Positions 45,755 to 56,700 of a stretch of 64,000 bases of DNA are shown one piece after another; the first letter of the stretch is position 1, and each line of letters begins with the position of its first letter. The stretch is from Panicum virgatum (taxonomy: Eukaryota; Streptophyta; Magnoliopsida; Poales; Poaceae), in the NCBI RefSeq assembly GCF_016808335.1, contig NC_053138.1, forward strand, positions 11,277,900-11,341,899, read 5' to 3'. A model generated the notes under the pieces. It saw only the letters and a program-made list of their open reading frames with translations, did no database searches and was not told where the DNA came from. Both the position numbers and the translations under genes were made by a program.

Positions 45755-47293
45755 AAACTGCACTGCATTAATCTATCCTCAAGCCCCGCGTCGCCCTCCC
45801 TGGCGGCTCGGGGGGCGACACCGCGTGCCGCTCCGACCCCCCGCCTCCCCGGCTCCGGCGGCCCGCGGCGGTGCTGAAGCCAGCCCCCACGTCGCGCTCC
45901 TTCTCTCCCTCTCCCTCTCCCTCTCCCTCTCCCTCCCCCTCCCGCTCGCTCCCGCGCCACTCCCCCCTCCCAACTCTAGGTCGCCGGCTCGCCGTGATCC
46001 GCGGTTTCTGGCTGCTGCTCGCCAGATCCGCCCACCCCGGCCCTGGATCTGCGTTCCCCTTGCCGGGGAAGCCCTCTCGTCGACGGTGGAGGTGCCACTA
46101 CGCCTTGAGGTCCCGGGGGGCCGCGGCCGCACCGGCGCCCGCCGCGCCTGCGGCGGCGGGGCAGGCGGGCGCTGCACCGCCTCGTCCTCAGCTCCACCGC
46201 GCCGGCACGTGTGCCCGTTCACCCGCTCGGTGTCGCGCGCAACTTCGTCCTCGGCGGCTTCGTCGGTGACGCTGACAGCTCTGCTTCGGATCCGGTCGTG
46301 GCGGTGGCCGCCGGCCGGTTGTGGTCCTGCCTCTGTCGGCCTCTGCTGGCCGGGGCTGGCTCCGTTGCCCTCCGTGTCTCCGAGGCCGGCGACGCTGGGC
46401 CTGCCCTTGCGCCGGCCGCCGACGCGGCTTGTCCTCCCCTAGTAGCATCTGCCACGCTGGGACAACCTGGCCTCTGTGGTCCCGGGCATGAAGGTTGTTC
46501 CCCGGTGAAAACCATGTCCGGTATTTCGGACCGGCGACGATGGTGCCTAGTGCGTCATGTCTCTCTTGGGGGCGTCGTCGCGGGACACCTTCATGCCTCC
46601 TAGGCTTGTTGTTCTGCTCTCGGCGGCCTTAGGCTTGGAGATGGATCCCTGGTGAAAACCATATCCGATGCTTCGGATTGGCGATGATGGCGCCTGGTGC
46701 GTCATACGCCTGTTGAGGGCATGGTCTTGGGTTTCCTTCATGCTATTACTGCTGAACTGCCTTCGCCTGGTGGTTGACTGCTCTTCTCTTCTCGGGAGGA
46801 TCCACTTCTGCGCCTGCCTTCGCTTAGTTTCCTCTACATCGTCCAGGTCGCGTTGGTCGTCGATCCGCGGATGCTTTGCCGTTGTCCTGCTCTGGGGGAT
46901 GCTTCGCCGTCGTCGTCGTTGGTTGGACTTTTCTTCGGGCGGATGCTTTGCCGCCGCTGTTGGTTGGTTGGGTGGATGCTTTGCCACCCTGTTTGGTTGT
47001 AGATCTTCGCACCTTTGGCGGTGTAGTCTCTTTTTGCAGGTCCAGTTGTTGGTTGCCGTTAGGTTGGCCTTGATTAGGGTTGTGGGGTTTGAGATGTTCT
47101 CCCCCGTCGTGCTTTTGCTGCTGGGTGTCTGTTGTGGTTGTTGGGTGTTTGTTTGTGTTTTTTCAGTATTTTCTTTATTTTTAGTCCTTTGTGATCTTGT
47201 GTTGGTCAAATTCTGTTTGGCCGCAGCAAGAATTATCTGTAAACTGCTTTCTTCTTAATGAAATACGTGCTCAAGCACGGTCGCAAAAAAAAT
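45755..47293 (+). mobile_element. LINE-like retroposon with poly(A) tail, 1.54 kb
   Basis: Flanked by a perfect 13 bp duplication TATTCATCAATCT (45742-45754 and 47294-47306) and ending in an A run after TTAATGAAATACGTGCTCAAG, a tail resembling grass LINE 3' ends. The 5' part is very GC-rich with a CTCTCC microsatellite (45900-45945). The middle has GGTGAAAACCAT motifs (46503 and 46651) seen in grass LINE leaders. No reverse transcriptase domain is readable, so it is truncated or non-autonomous. Confidence 0.82.
45900..45945. repeat. CTCTCC microsatellite
   Basis: About seven CTCTCC-type hexamer repeats in the retroposon 5' region. Confidence 0.9.
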
Positions 47294-47987
47294 TATTCAT
47301 CAATCTGAGATGAACCACATCTCATTAGCTTCTTTGAGCAAGAGAACATCGTATCTCACAAGGACTTTAAAGTTAAAAAGAGGAGTAGCTGCAAAGCTTC
47401 TTCCTTCAAGCAGACTCTTTCTTCAAATCTGGAAGCACCTCGAAACTCGAAATGATGTCAGAGTGCGTGCGTCTGAGGGCGTAGTGGTGATGGACGGGAG
47501 GCCTGGGAGATGGTTCCCGGCGGCGGCGTGGTCGGGACGCCGTCCTGGCGGCCGGCGTGGAGCGATGGAACAAGGGAGCGAGTGCAAGTTACAGGGAAGC
47601 GCCTGAAGATCCAAACGATCTCCAAGCTTACTGCAATAGCCTTCAGGTTCGGGCCTTTATGGCCAAGTTACAGACTGGTTTCAATTTACAAATTCGAAAA
47701 GCAAAGAGAAACAAAGATGCAACTGCCGCAGCAATGTTGTCGTCGTGGGCGCGTGCCGCTCTAGCCGCGACGTCGCCTGTGGTAGACATTCCCGTACATA
47801 ACAAATGAAAACAAAAATTTAGATAAGAATGAGATGTGAAATCTTAACTACACCAATGAAGAAAGTGTACTGGTTACTACTGCTGACATCTGAATATAGT
47901 CATTCAGAATTGAGAATATAGACAACAAGATCAATAGAATAAATTATTAACAAGGTTTGACAAAGCAAACTGATTTTCAGTATAAAC

Positions 47988-48218
47988 TCGGATGGGGGGT
48001 GGGGGGGGGGGGTTGAAATGGTCCCCGCCCACATTTCATTAAGAGGAAGCGACTGCCTCGGCTCTTAACCCCAACCGAGAAACCCCCCGAACCCTGGCCG
48101 ACCAGCGAGGGAGATTTTTTCCCCGCGGCATCGGAAATTTGCGTCCCCCAGGACTCGAACCCGCGCCGCGGGGGTGCCACCAGCACCAGCCGACCAACTG
48201 GTCGTAGGAACCTTAGGC
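47988..48218 (-). mobile_element. tRNA-derived SINE, about 231 bp
   Basis: A perfect 16 bp duplication GATTTTCAGTATAAAC flanks it (47972-47987 and 48219-48234). Read on the minus strand it begins with tRNA-like sequence (CCAGTTGGTCGGCTGG, box A-like) followed by GGTTCGAGTCC (box B, about 48150-48160). A long C run (G run on the plus strand, 47994-48014) lies near its 3' end. Confidence 0.88.
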
Positions 48219-49387
48219 GATTTTCAGTATAAACAAATTACAGATATGACATGAACACTATTTTCAGTAGATTAACTTGCTATGCAGTGAAGGCGATTAG
48301 AGGCCACGGCAATAGAAAAGTTAACTAACAGCTACAAGGTTTCTCTCATGTTCAAAATAGGACAGCATAAGCAACTCTGCTGCATATTATTGTGAGCAAG
48401 CCTGGTTTTAGACATTTTTGGTATAGGAGTATCTCTTTTCCTTTGGTGCTAATCATTTCAATGTTTGCACTTTATAATAGAAAACCAATCATACATTCAT
48501 ACATGCCCATATGCATGGACGACGTCTCAGTGACATGGATCCAGGCTACATTACCGGCACCCTTGATCTACCAGTACTGCAGGTACCTCTTACTAACAGC
48601 TATCTCTAACTGAACGTAGGTGATGGAACTTGAAAAAAAAACCTACACTGACTAACTGAATTACAAACACAAGAACAGGGATTACAACCATAACTTACAC
48701 TTCTTGGTGAGATACTGAGATCGAGTTTGCTGAGAAGTGTCATCCGGTCGACCTGCAGGCTCCAATTCATCAAAGAAAGGCGCCTGATTGGAATCCCCGT
48801 CTTCCTCATCCACTCCGGAGGAGTGTGGAGTGCCATCTGCCCAGTTACCTCCATCTGCCAACTCCACCATGAGGCTGCCGAACGGCGACCGGCGCGGAAG
48901 CTGTTGGCGGTTGCCGGTGGGGTCGACGGGGTGAAGCTCTGCACAACTGCACCACGCTGCTCTTGTCGCTCCCGCCGCTCGTGCTCGTGGACAAGTTGCC
49001 CTCCGCATCCGACGTCGCCGCGTTGCCCTTGTGCTGCGGCTACTTCTTCTTTGATGGCAGCGTGCTTCTTTCAGATTCGGAAGTCGCCGTAAGTGCTGAC
49101 GATCTGCGCGAGGGAGGGGGGATGGGATTGCAGAAGCAAAGCAGAAGCGGAGGGATGGGATTGCGGTGAGGCGGAGACGTCGATGGTGGCGGCGGAGACC
49201 GTTGCTAGGTTACGAGGCTACAGGTTTGCGGGTCTTGCGGGCTTTGTTTTTGTCCACGTTTGGTCCACGGGCTTTGGCGGGCTACTTAGCAATGGGCCAC
49301 CAGAACTTCGCAGCTGGGCCGCATTAGCCACAACTGCTGTATTTGCGGGGCGGGTTTGCGGGTTCGAATAAGAACCCGCCCAGCCTG

Positions 49388-49538
49388 CAACTTGACCGTC
49401 GTCCTCCACCGGCGGCTGCCATTAATTCCAAGCTGCTTGACCACCACCAGCCGTAGGTCTTGTCTTGGCTCAAATCGATCAATAACAGGATCGGAGGCCA
49501 TACATTTTTCTTTCTTTAATCTGGTGGGTTAGTTTGCC
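49388..49538 (+). pseudogene. displaced 3' end of membrane gene B
   Basis: Matches the last codons and 3' flank of copy A (CCGGCGGCTGCCATTAATTCC, AAGCTGCTTGACC, CAGCCGTAGGTCTTGTC, CAATAACAGGAT, TTTAATCTGGTGG). It was separated from its gene by the insertion at 45313-49387, so it is no longer in the reading frame. Confidence 0.78.
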
Positions 49539-49880
49539 GGGAACATATCTGGTGTAAACTGAATTTTCGTGAAAATCTATGTAAATTACAATAAAAAAGT
49601 CATCTAAATTCACGAAAAAAAATCACACATATAGATGATATGATGATACATAATTTTGTAAAAGATTTTGTCCAAACTCGATTTCGTTTGTGAGATATAA
49701 AAATAACAATTTATTATTTTTATATCTCACCAACGAAGTTGAGTTTGGACAGAATATTTTGCAAGGTTGTGTATCATCATATCATCTACATGTGTGATTT
49801 TTTCGTGAATTTAGATGATTTTTTTGCCGTGATTTGCACGAGTTTTCACAAAGAGTGTTGTTTGCACCAGATATATTTCC
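49539..49880. mobile_element. MULE-type foldback MITE, 342 bp
   Basis: Nearly the whole element is one inverted repeat centred near 49720 (GGGAACATATCTGGTGTAAA left; GGAAATATATCTGGTGCAAA inverted right). Nine-base flanks TAGTTTGCC (49530-49538) and TAGTTTGGC (49881-49889) differ at one base, fitting a Mutator-type duplication. Copy A lacks it. Confidence 0.88.
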
Positions 49881-50194
49881 TAGTTTGGCTCCTAATCTGC
49901 TGCATTATCTATTATTATACTACAAAGATTGAAATCAATTGAAAAACTTTTCATTCATATTGGACTCATCATACTCCTCACGCTGAACCTACCCGTCAGA
50001 TGTCAAGTAACAGTGGAGACCCATGAAAACATGAAAACAAGGAGTTCGGGGCTGTTTCTGCCGAAAACATAAAACTTTTTTCACCGTGTCCACCTCCTAC
50101 CTGGCCGCCGTAGAATTTTTTTTTTATTTTTAACCTATTTTTCAATTTTATTTTAAAAATAACCCACCTGGATATATATTTGTAGATTTAACCT

Positions 50195-50405
50195 TTTTGG
50201 TCGCGCCAGTCTGCGTGGCGTGACAAAACACGCTGTCGCGCCACAAGCAATGGCGTGACAAGATGTGCCAAGTTGGCACGCTTCGGAGCGCTCGGAAGGG
50301 GTCTACCAGCTCATATTCCACGTGTCAACCTTGTCACGCCACTCCCACCGGCGTGACAGTACAGCCTTGTCACGCCACCCCCGCTGGCGTGACAAGGTCT
50401 GACTT
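50195..50405. repeat. cluster of GGCGTGAC/GTCACGCC motifs
   Basis: At least six copies in both orientations (for example GTGGCGTGACAAAACACG at 50213 and CTTGTCACGCCACCCCCGCTGGCGTGACAAGG at 50368, which can fold back). Probably part of a transposon end; class not determined. Confidence 0.6.
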
Positions 50406-50816
50406 TAGAAAAATCATATCTTTTTCATACGAACTCGGATGGAGATGATTTTTATACGAAAATTGTAGCCCTCAACGAGATCTACAACTTTGTAGTTTTC
50501 AATTTTTTTCATTTTAAGTCATTAAGATTGTTAAATAATTGATTTAAACTTTTGACAGCATATTAAACACTTTACCTCTATCGGATCATCTCTAACTTGA
50601 CATGTTTATCATGGTTCAACAAATTAAGTTCTATATAATGTTTGATATATGAAATAATATGGACTAAATAATAATAGTTCGATAAGAGATACAATGAGAA
50701 ATCAAACTATATCATCCTTGTGTATGAAATATAATGCAACACCATAGATATTAATGCAAACTTTACCTCGTCGGTTCCACCGTAGGGGCGGCCCCTCGGG
50801 CCTAGCTACGCTTATT

Positions 50817-50960
50817 TTCTCCTTGTCATCACTTGAACCTAAAAGCCTGAGAATGATCATCTTAACAATCATATTAGTCCAAGTGTTGTGTTGTCTATAT
50901 CAATCACCAAAATATTATATTAAAATATGGCATGAGAGACCATTTTCGCTACATCGGGGT
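50817..50960 (-). repeat. inverted fragment of the LTR-like repeat at 39211
   Basis: The reverse complement matches 39165-39305, including TTGGTGATTGATATAGACAA and the upstream CATGCCATATT words. Confidence 0.82.
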
Positions 50961-51058
50961 TGGCTCCGGATGGGAGGATGTCCGTGCCGTGGCCGTCGCC
51001 GGTCGCGACGAAGTCGAAACTTCCCGAACCAAATCACGTATCCCGCTGGACCATGCGC

Positions 51059-51420
51059 TTGCTAATCGGTCTTTGCGGAAGACAATTTGGATACATAGAA
51101 GGATATTGAATATAATATAATTTACACTAGGGTGTTACATCCTGGCCAAATATGAGAAGGAGGGAGCTGTTTAGAAGCAGAAGGAACGACCAGATGAAAC
51201 CAAAGGTACCAAGTCAACGTCAACATTTAGTGAGCAATCGGATTCTCGCCTACGTCAAGATAATTGTGTTGTTACGCCAAATTCTCAGCCGATTGCTCCA
51301 TGATTCTGGTCATATCCTTGTTATTATACACCTTTGAATTATAGTAGGATATATATACAATCATATTATATTCAATATCCTTCTATATATCCAAATTGTC
51401 TTCCGCAAAGACCGATTAAC
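51059..51420. mobile_element. TIR element with about 60 bp inverted ends
   Basis: Left CTAATCGGTCTTTGCGGAAG... and the inverted right end TTAATCGGTCTTTGCGGAAG... continue matching for about 60 bp (GACAATTTGGATA, AGAAGGATATTGAATATAA). The interior of about 240 bp has no recognisable gene. Target duplication not resolved. Confidence 0.72.
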
Positions 51421-51469
51421 AATAATCTGGTCTAAAAAGACCTTAATTGCAGCAAGGAGGGTGAGAAGA

Positions 51470-52480
51470 ACGTGAAGAAAAATTTAAAGTACTCACAGCT
51501 GAGGTGGTGTCCCTCCGGCTTATCTCACACTTAAAAGAGGAGGTTGCAACGTTTGCGTAATCAAGAGAAGATGGAGCAACAAGTGGAGGTCCAGCAAACA
51601 AAACCAATAGCCATGAAGAAGGTTTGGAGGCCAAAGCAAATTATTTCATTAACTTGAAGAAAAGTAAGACATGGCCGATAATTTTTATCGCCCTTAGCAC
51701 AAAAAATGGCCGATGCATTAGTAATCATCACCCTTCGACAATTTTGGTCCAGAAGAGTGTTCTTTGGCACGCAAACTTTGCCAAAAAAACAGGGGGCATA
51801 TGTTGACGACCAAAATTGGCAAGGACCGGTCTGGCCGGTATGTTCAGGCGGTCTGGCCGGTCGACGTGTATGTAGTTGGTCTGGCACGACCAACCGGTCT
51901 GACCGGTGGGTCTGACCGGTCCAAGCAGAGTCTGAGTACAACTAAAGATTTTCATAGATTTAGATCTTATAATAGGATTTCTTGCGGGGCAAGTCCACCT
52001 ACCCTATAAATATAAAGGGTCATGGCCGATTGAGGCATCTAATCAATCAAAATACAAAACAAATCTACTATTTCATTGTCTTTACTTTTATCTCTCAACC
52101 CTAGCTTTTCCAACCCCATTATCCTCTGTTCTTCCTTCGTCTCCGCGACGTCTGAAGGCGTTCTAGGTGGCCTGCTGATTCTAGAACAACCCTACGTGTG
52201 CCTGCTTTGACGGGGACCCTCCCAGGCTAGCGTCTCCGCAACGTCTGAAGGCGTTCTAGGTGGCCTGCTGATTCTAGAACAACCCTACGTGTGCCTGCTT
52301 TGACGGGGTCCCTCCCGGGCTAGCGTTCGTCGGATTTCACCGCTTCACCTCGGCGACCGGTCTGACCGGTCTCTCTGACTGATCTGACCGCCTTATGCAG
52401 GAGGCGCTGCATCGAGGTTCTCCTCGCGCCACACGACCGCGCAATCGTGAGTTGGCCCTATATATTGGCGCCAACAGCGG
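51470..52480 (+). mobile_element. Ty3/gypsy remnant: PPT, LTR, PBS in tandem order
   Basis: A purine tract (CAAAAAAACAGGGGGCATA, 51782-51800) precedes an LTR starting TGTTGACGACC (51801). TTGGCGCCAACAGCGGG (52465), a typical gypsy primer binding site, follows it. The LTR is about 660 bp with ACCGGTCTGACCGG motifs and a 93 bp tandem duplication (52138 and 52231). The LTR end (about 52464) is not a clear CA. Confidence 0.68.
52138..52325 (+). repeat. 93 bp tandem duplication in LTR
   Basis: CGTCTCCGCGACGTCTGAAG at 52138 recurs as CGTCTCCGCAACGTCTGAAG at 52231; the copies are nearly identical throughout. Confidence 0.92.
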
Positions 52481-52502
52481 GTCCTCTCCTTGTGTCTCGC
52501 AG

Positions 52503-52672
52503 GCGCATTCACCGTAGGCACTGCTGACAATTGGGCCGTCACAGCGGCCGTGTGCGCGATCTTGGCATTGTATGCCATCCTAGCAGTTCTGGGTTACCTG
52601 GGCTTACTGAGTGATCCCTCGCGACCTTTCCGCCGTGCGGCCATCCCACACGCCCATGTTGATGTTGCATAG
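52503..52672 (+). pseudogene. possible terminal exon fragment of a membrane protein
   Basis: After a TCTCGCAG acceptor-like site, an open segment of 56 codons contains one hydrophobic span (VTAAVCAILALYAILAVLGY) and stops at 52670-52672. No partner exons are visible, because an LTR remnant lies immediately upstream. Not recognised. Confidence 0.28.
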
Positions 52673-52922
52673 TACTCCTCTCTTTCTATCTAGCATGGAT
52701 TCCATCGCTTACTATTCAACTAGTTAGTTCATGTAATTCAAAATTTACTGTTAAAAATACCACACTGTGACAGAAGCAGTGGTGACCATGGAGAAAGTTG
52801 ATCACCGCTGCTTCTATCACAAACTTAGGTGGACAGAACAAATATGCCTGAAATGAGGTTCACTCAGCTGATGGATTGCCTCCACTATTTTTGTCCTCAA
52901 TTAACCATCAGCGTAAATAATA

Positions 52923-53258
52923 CTCCTTCCATCCTAAATTTATTAGTCGTTTTTGCTTTTCTAGATACATATGTTTTGTTTGTTTCAACTTATGGCCGAT
53001 TTTGACTGCTCAATTTTGGAAAATTAAAAAGTTAGATGACTCCCAAAATCGAGAATCCAGCTGATTATAGATTCTCGATTCTGGGATTCATCAAACTTTT
53101 GGAATTTTTTAAAATCGAGCATTCAAAATCGGCCATAAGCTGAAACAAAAATGGTCATAGATTTTTCTATACATTTAGATATATATATTGTCTAAATGAA
53201 TTGCAAAAACTATGCATCTAGAAAAGTTAAAACGACTCATAATTTGAGACGAAGGGAG
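52923..53258. mobile_element. Stowaway-like MITE containing a nested foldback
   Basis: Ends CTCCTTCCATCC and, inverted, CTCCCTTCGTCTC, with TA at 52921-52922 and 53259-53260. Inside, 52981-53147 forms an almost complete hairpin (TGTTTCAACTTATGGCCGAT paired with its complement at 53128-53147), likely a second MITE. Another Stowaway-type end lies near 53310-53318. Confidence 0.78.
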
Positions 53259-53709
53259 TAGTCCGGTGTTACCTCAAGTGTTAGCTAAAACAACTAATAA
53301 TTTGCGACGGAGGGAGTAGTACTGTGTTGCCTTAGGTTTTAGTACAAACTATGATCATGACGTCTCTAAGGACCTTCATTTTGATTTGTATCAACCAGCA
53401 GCATCATAGTTATCAACAGAATGCGTAAAAAAGTCGTGCATATCCTTTCGCCACGCCCATTTTTCATGCTCTCAAAAGATATGGATAACGAATAAATTGG
53501 ACAGTGTCAGCTTGCAACAACGTCAGCATTGTTGCAGCAGTTCTCTTCATGCTTGTTACCTCGATACAACTACCACATTCAGGCCGACAAGGGGTACAGG
53601 GCAGATAACCTACATCAGCGCTATCTTTATATACAACAGCACAAATAAACCGACTGTGGCTGGCTCTGGCTATTCAAGCACGGGCAGGAGACAAACGAGG
53701 AAGAATCAA

Positions 53710-56700
53710 TCAGAAGATGGTGTCTACTGTCAGCCTTCTCCTGGGAGGTGCCTTCTCAATTATCTGTTTCTGTAGGTCCATGAAGCTTATCCCCTTGTTC
53801 GCAAACAGCCTTCTGAGGTTGATAACCGAGAGCTCGCTGTACTTTGCGATCGCAAGGTCGGCCTGTACCAGCTCATACCTACAAGTAATCAGAATTAGTA
53901 GTACCCAGTTAAGATCCAAGAGGAATGGAATCACAAGTTTCAAAGGACAGCTACATACGCTGGATGAGCACCAATCAGTGCGACTGCCATCATGGTACAG
54001 TTATGCGCAGCGGTGACACCTCTCGGGTCATCCTCAAACACCACACACTTTGAGGGTTTACGATCCAACTGTGGAGACGGGAAAAGAAGACCAGAAAACA
54101 TGTGGTAGTATATTCATAACACACTATTCAATTCAACAACTAGTAGTAGCGGAGAAGGAGCATGCCTTCATAGCAGCTGACAGAAACCTATTTGCTATCG
54201 ACTCCATATCATCTTCGTCAGTCACAATTGCCTGCATTCAACAACCGATGTGAATCAAATCAACGTTGCTAAGAAGCACACTTTACAGGCAATATTATTT
54301 CAGTAAACTTTAGAAAGCTCAAACGGTGGATCAAATAACCTTGAAGTATTTGCTTAGCGCCATCCGGTCCAAAGCTTCGATCATGCATCTCCTGTCAAGG
54401 GACGATGCGACAGCACAAGGTATCCCTGCTGTCTGAACGGCATCCAACCATTCTCTCAACCCTTCTACGGGTGTATCGAGCTGAACGAAATGAACAATAT
54501 GTTAAAGATGGTGATATTGTAAATTAAGAAACACTGTTTGCACAAAACAGTGAACTTACTTTGAACAGGTTTTCGTAGTATAACTCTATGAGGCGCGCCT
54601 TCAGCTTTTCCATTTTATATTCTTCTTTCGCCCAATACAATACCTGGACAGGCATAAGTATAAAGTATGAACCAGTGAGTTCTGAACAAAATAAAATGGG
54701 GAGGTGCCAAGTGAGAATGCAGATTTTCTTATATTTTCCCTTTGTTTTTCTGTTGAGACAAATAAGTGGTGAATTCGAGTCCCAAAATGAAACATCAATC
54801 TGATGATGCAGAAATGGTAACAAGTTCAATGTATATAGCATATGGACACATGTAATAAACTCACACCTTTCTCAGAACATGGTCAGCAGCACCATGAAGA
54901 ATACTCTTTCGGACATGAGCTGCACTTGGGATATCCTTCCCTGAACAAAACAAAGAACATTAGCAGGTATACAAAGTTAGCATCCCTAAACATTGAGATA
55001 AACATCAATTCAATGACTTTATTAGAAGTTTGTAAGACAGTTTTTGCCTTTCAGATCCAGTAGCAGTAAGCCCGCACTGGAGTTGAGTAAGCTAAAGTAA
55101 ATGCCCAAAATGGAAGAAGGTGCTATTATACTTCAAAATATAGCTTCATGAAGTAAACCTAAATCCAACTCAAGTGTTCTTCTTGGATCAACATTGCAGG
55201 AAAGCCAAAGCGAGAAGAACAGGTTCACACTGACTCTTTGTAGAATAACATAGATTTGCAACTCATAAAAAAATCCCACTAAAGAGAACTACCTCTGCAT
55301 GACAATGCAATCAACTTTTTAATTGCACAAAGAAGTTGACTGCATACCCAATACTTTGTCCATAAAATGGTCCTATAACATAGGAATTAGCATCAAAACT
55401 AGATGTTACAACTGGAAACCTATAAATAAATCATAAAATACGAATGAGCCTGTTGTTCATACAACATCCCTTCCTTCCCTCACAACATTTCAGTCCAAAA
55501 GAGAGTTAACCTTTTATGTATCCCCATATCAGTGTATCCATATCCGTATCTGTCTATCTAGGTAACATAGCTCTAATGCTCTAGGGATACCACTATACCA
55601 GTGTTGAGCATATGGAAAGGGAGAATGAACATAAATCCATATGAATAGGAAACAAGAAACAGATAGTCACATATATAGCAGTGGTATCCTACATAAACAC
55701 ACAAATTTGTTTATAAATATACCTTCCTCCAAAGCAAGCTGTCTCCAAGCATCCAACTTTAGCGAGTCTGTATCAGCCTAAGAGAATAGAGATGGACGTC
55801 ACATGCCAATCAATCAATGACACAATAACACATATAATAATGACATATTGTAAGCTATAGATACAAGCATGCATGCACAGATGAAAAATGCAAACAGCAC
55901 CATGAGGTGCATCCAACCAAATAAAAGTTGAAATATGTCCAGTGTAAACTAAACTTTATTTGCAGTCCACTGTTGCAGCTAAAAAATTATAAGATACCAT
56001 TTAGAAAACAAAATGTATTACACTAACACCAAAAGAAAACTTACAATAACATTATCCCACGAAAAAATTAGACCAAACGCCTCATCTGGCTTCATGGCAT
56101 GCCTTATCCTTTGAAGGAAGCATTCTTGCAATTTTTCATTCAGATAATCCTGAAACAAGAAGAATTTTTAATAACAAAAATACATACTACAGAAATCTTA
56201 TTGGCACTAAATACATATGATCTGATATGGCAAACCAACTTACGATGATATATACTTACCACATCGACCTTAATTGGTCCATCCATCCGAAATGTTTCAA
56301 AGCCCTCCCCATATTCAGCTCCAATTGCCTAATAAAACAAAAAAAAAATAACATGTAATTGACAAAGTGAAAATGTAATTCCTAAAAGTATTTCGATGGA
56401 CCAATATTCAATGTAGCTTGATGTGGTCTCAATTTTATAGCATGTTACTAATCCAGAGCTGTAGAAAATATCCACGCAGCACAACTAAAAAGGAGCTCAA
56501 GAATAAGCCTAACTGGCCAGTGTCCATTCCCTTGAGAAGCTAACAGGTGACACAATCAGTCAGTCCTAAAGTAACTGCTGCAGCACAAACTTATATAAAA
56601 TAAGGACATGTCTGGAATGCTGGAAATTTACAGAAACAGTTTGATTCTTGTGAGAAAAATCTATGTGGGCCAAAATGCACCTCCATAGTACTAGCTCGCT

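Larger units (their letters stand above)
45313..49387. mobile_element. insertion splitting gene B; probable non-autonomous hAT
   Basis: Comparison with copy A shows the gene B sequence is interrupted here and resumes at 49388. The ends read CAGGCAGGCGCGG and, inverted, CAGGCTGGGCGGGTTC, with many GCGGG/CCCGC words near both ends (45345-45450 and 49220-49375), as in hAT subterminal regions. A clean 8 bp duplication is not evident (TCAAACTG versus CAACTTGA). It carries a retroposon (45755-47293), a SINE (47988-48218) and unrecognised GC-rich open stretches (47420-47808, 48680-49010) that may be captured gene pieces. Confidence 0.55.

Noticed and set aside
45738..47209. Frames of 150-234 codons on both strands
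   Set aside because: GC-rich and low-complexity retroposon sequence (CTCTCC repeats, Arg/Pro-rich translations) without conserved domains.
53717..54253. Plus-strand frames across PyrP2 exons
   Set aside because: Antisense shadows of minus-strand exons that have correct splice sites and conserved motifs.
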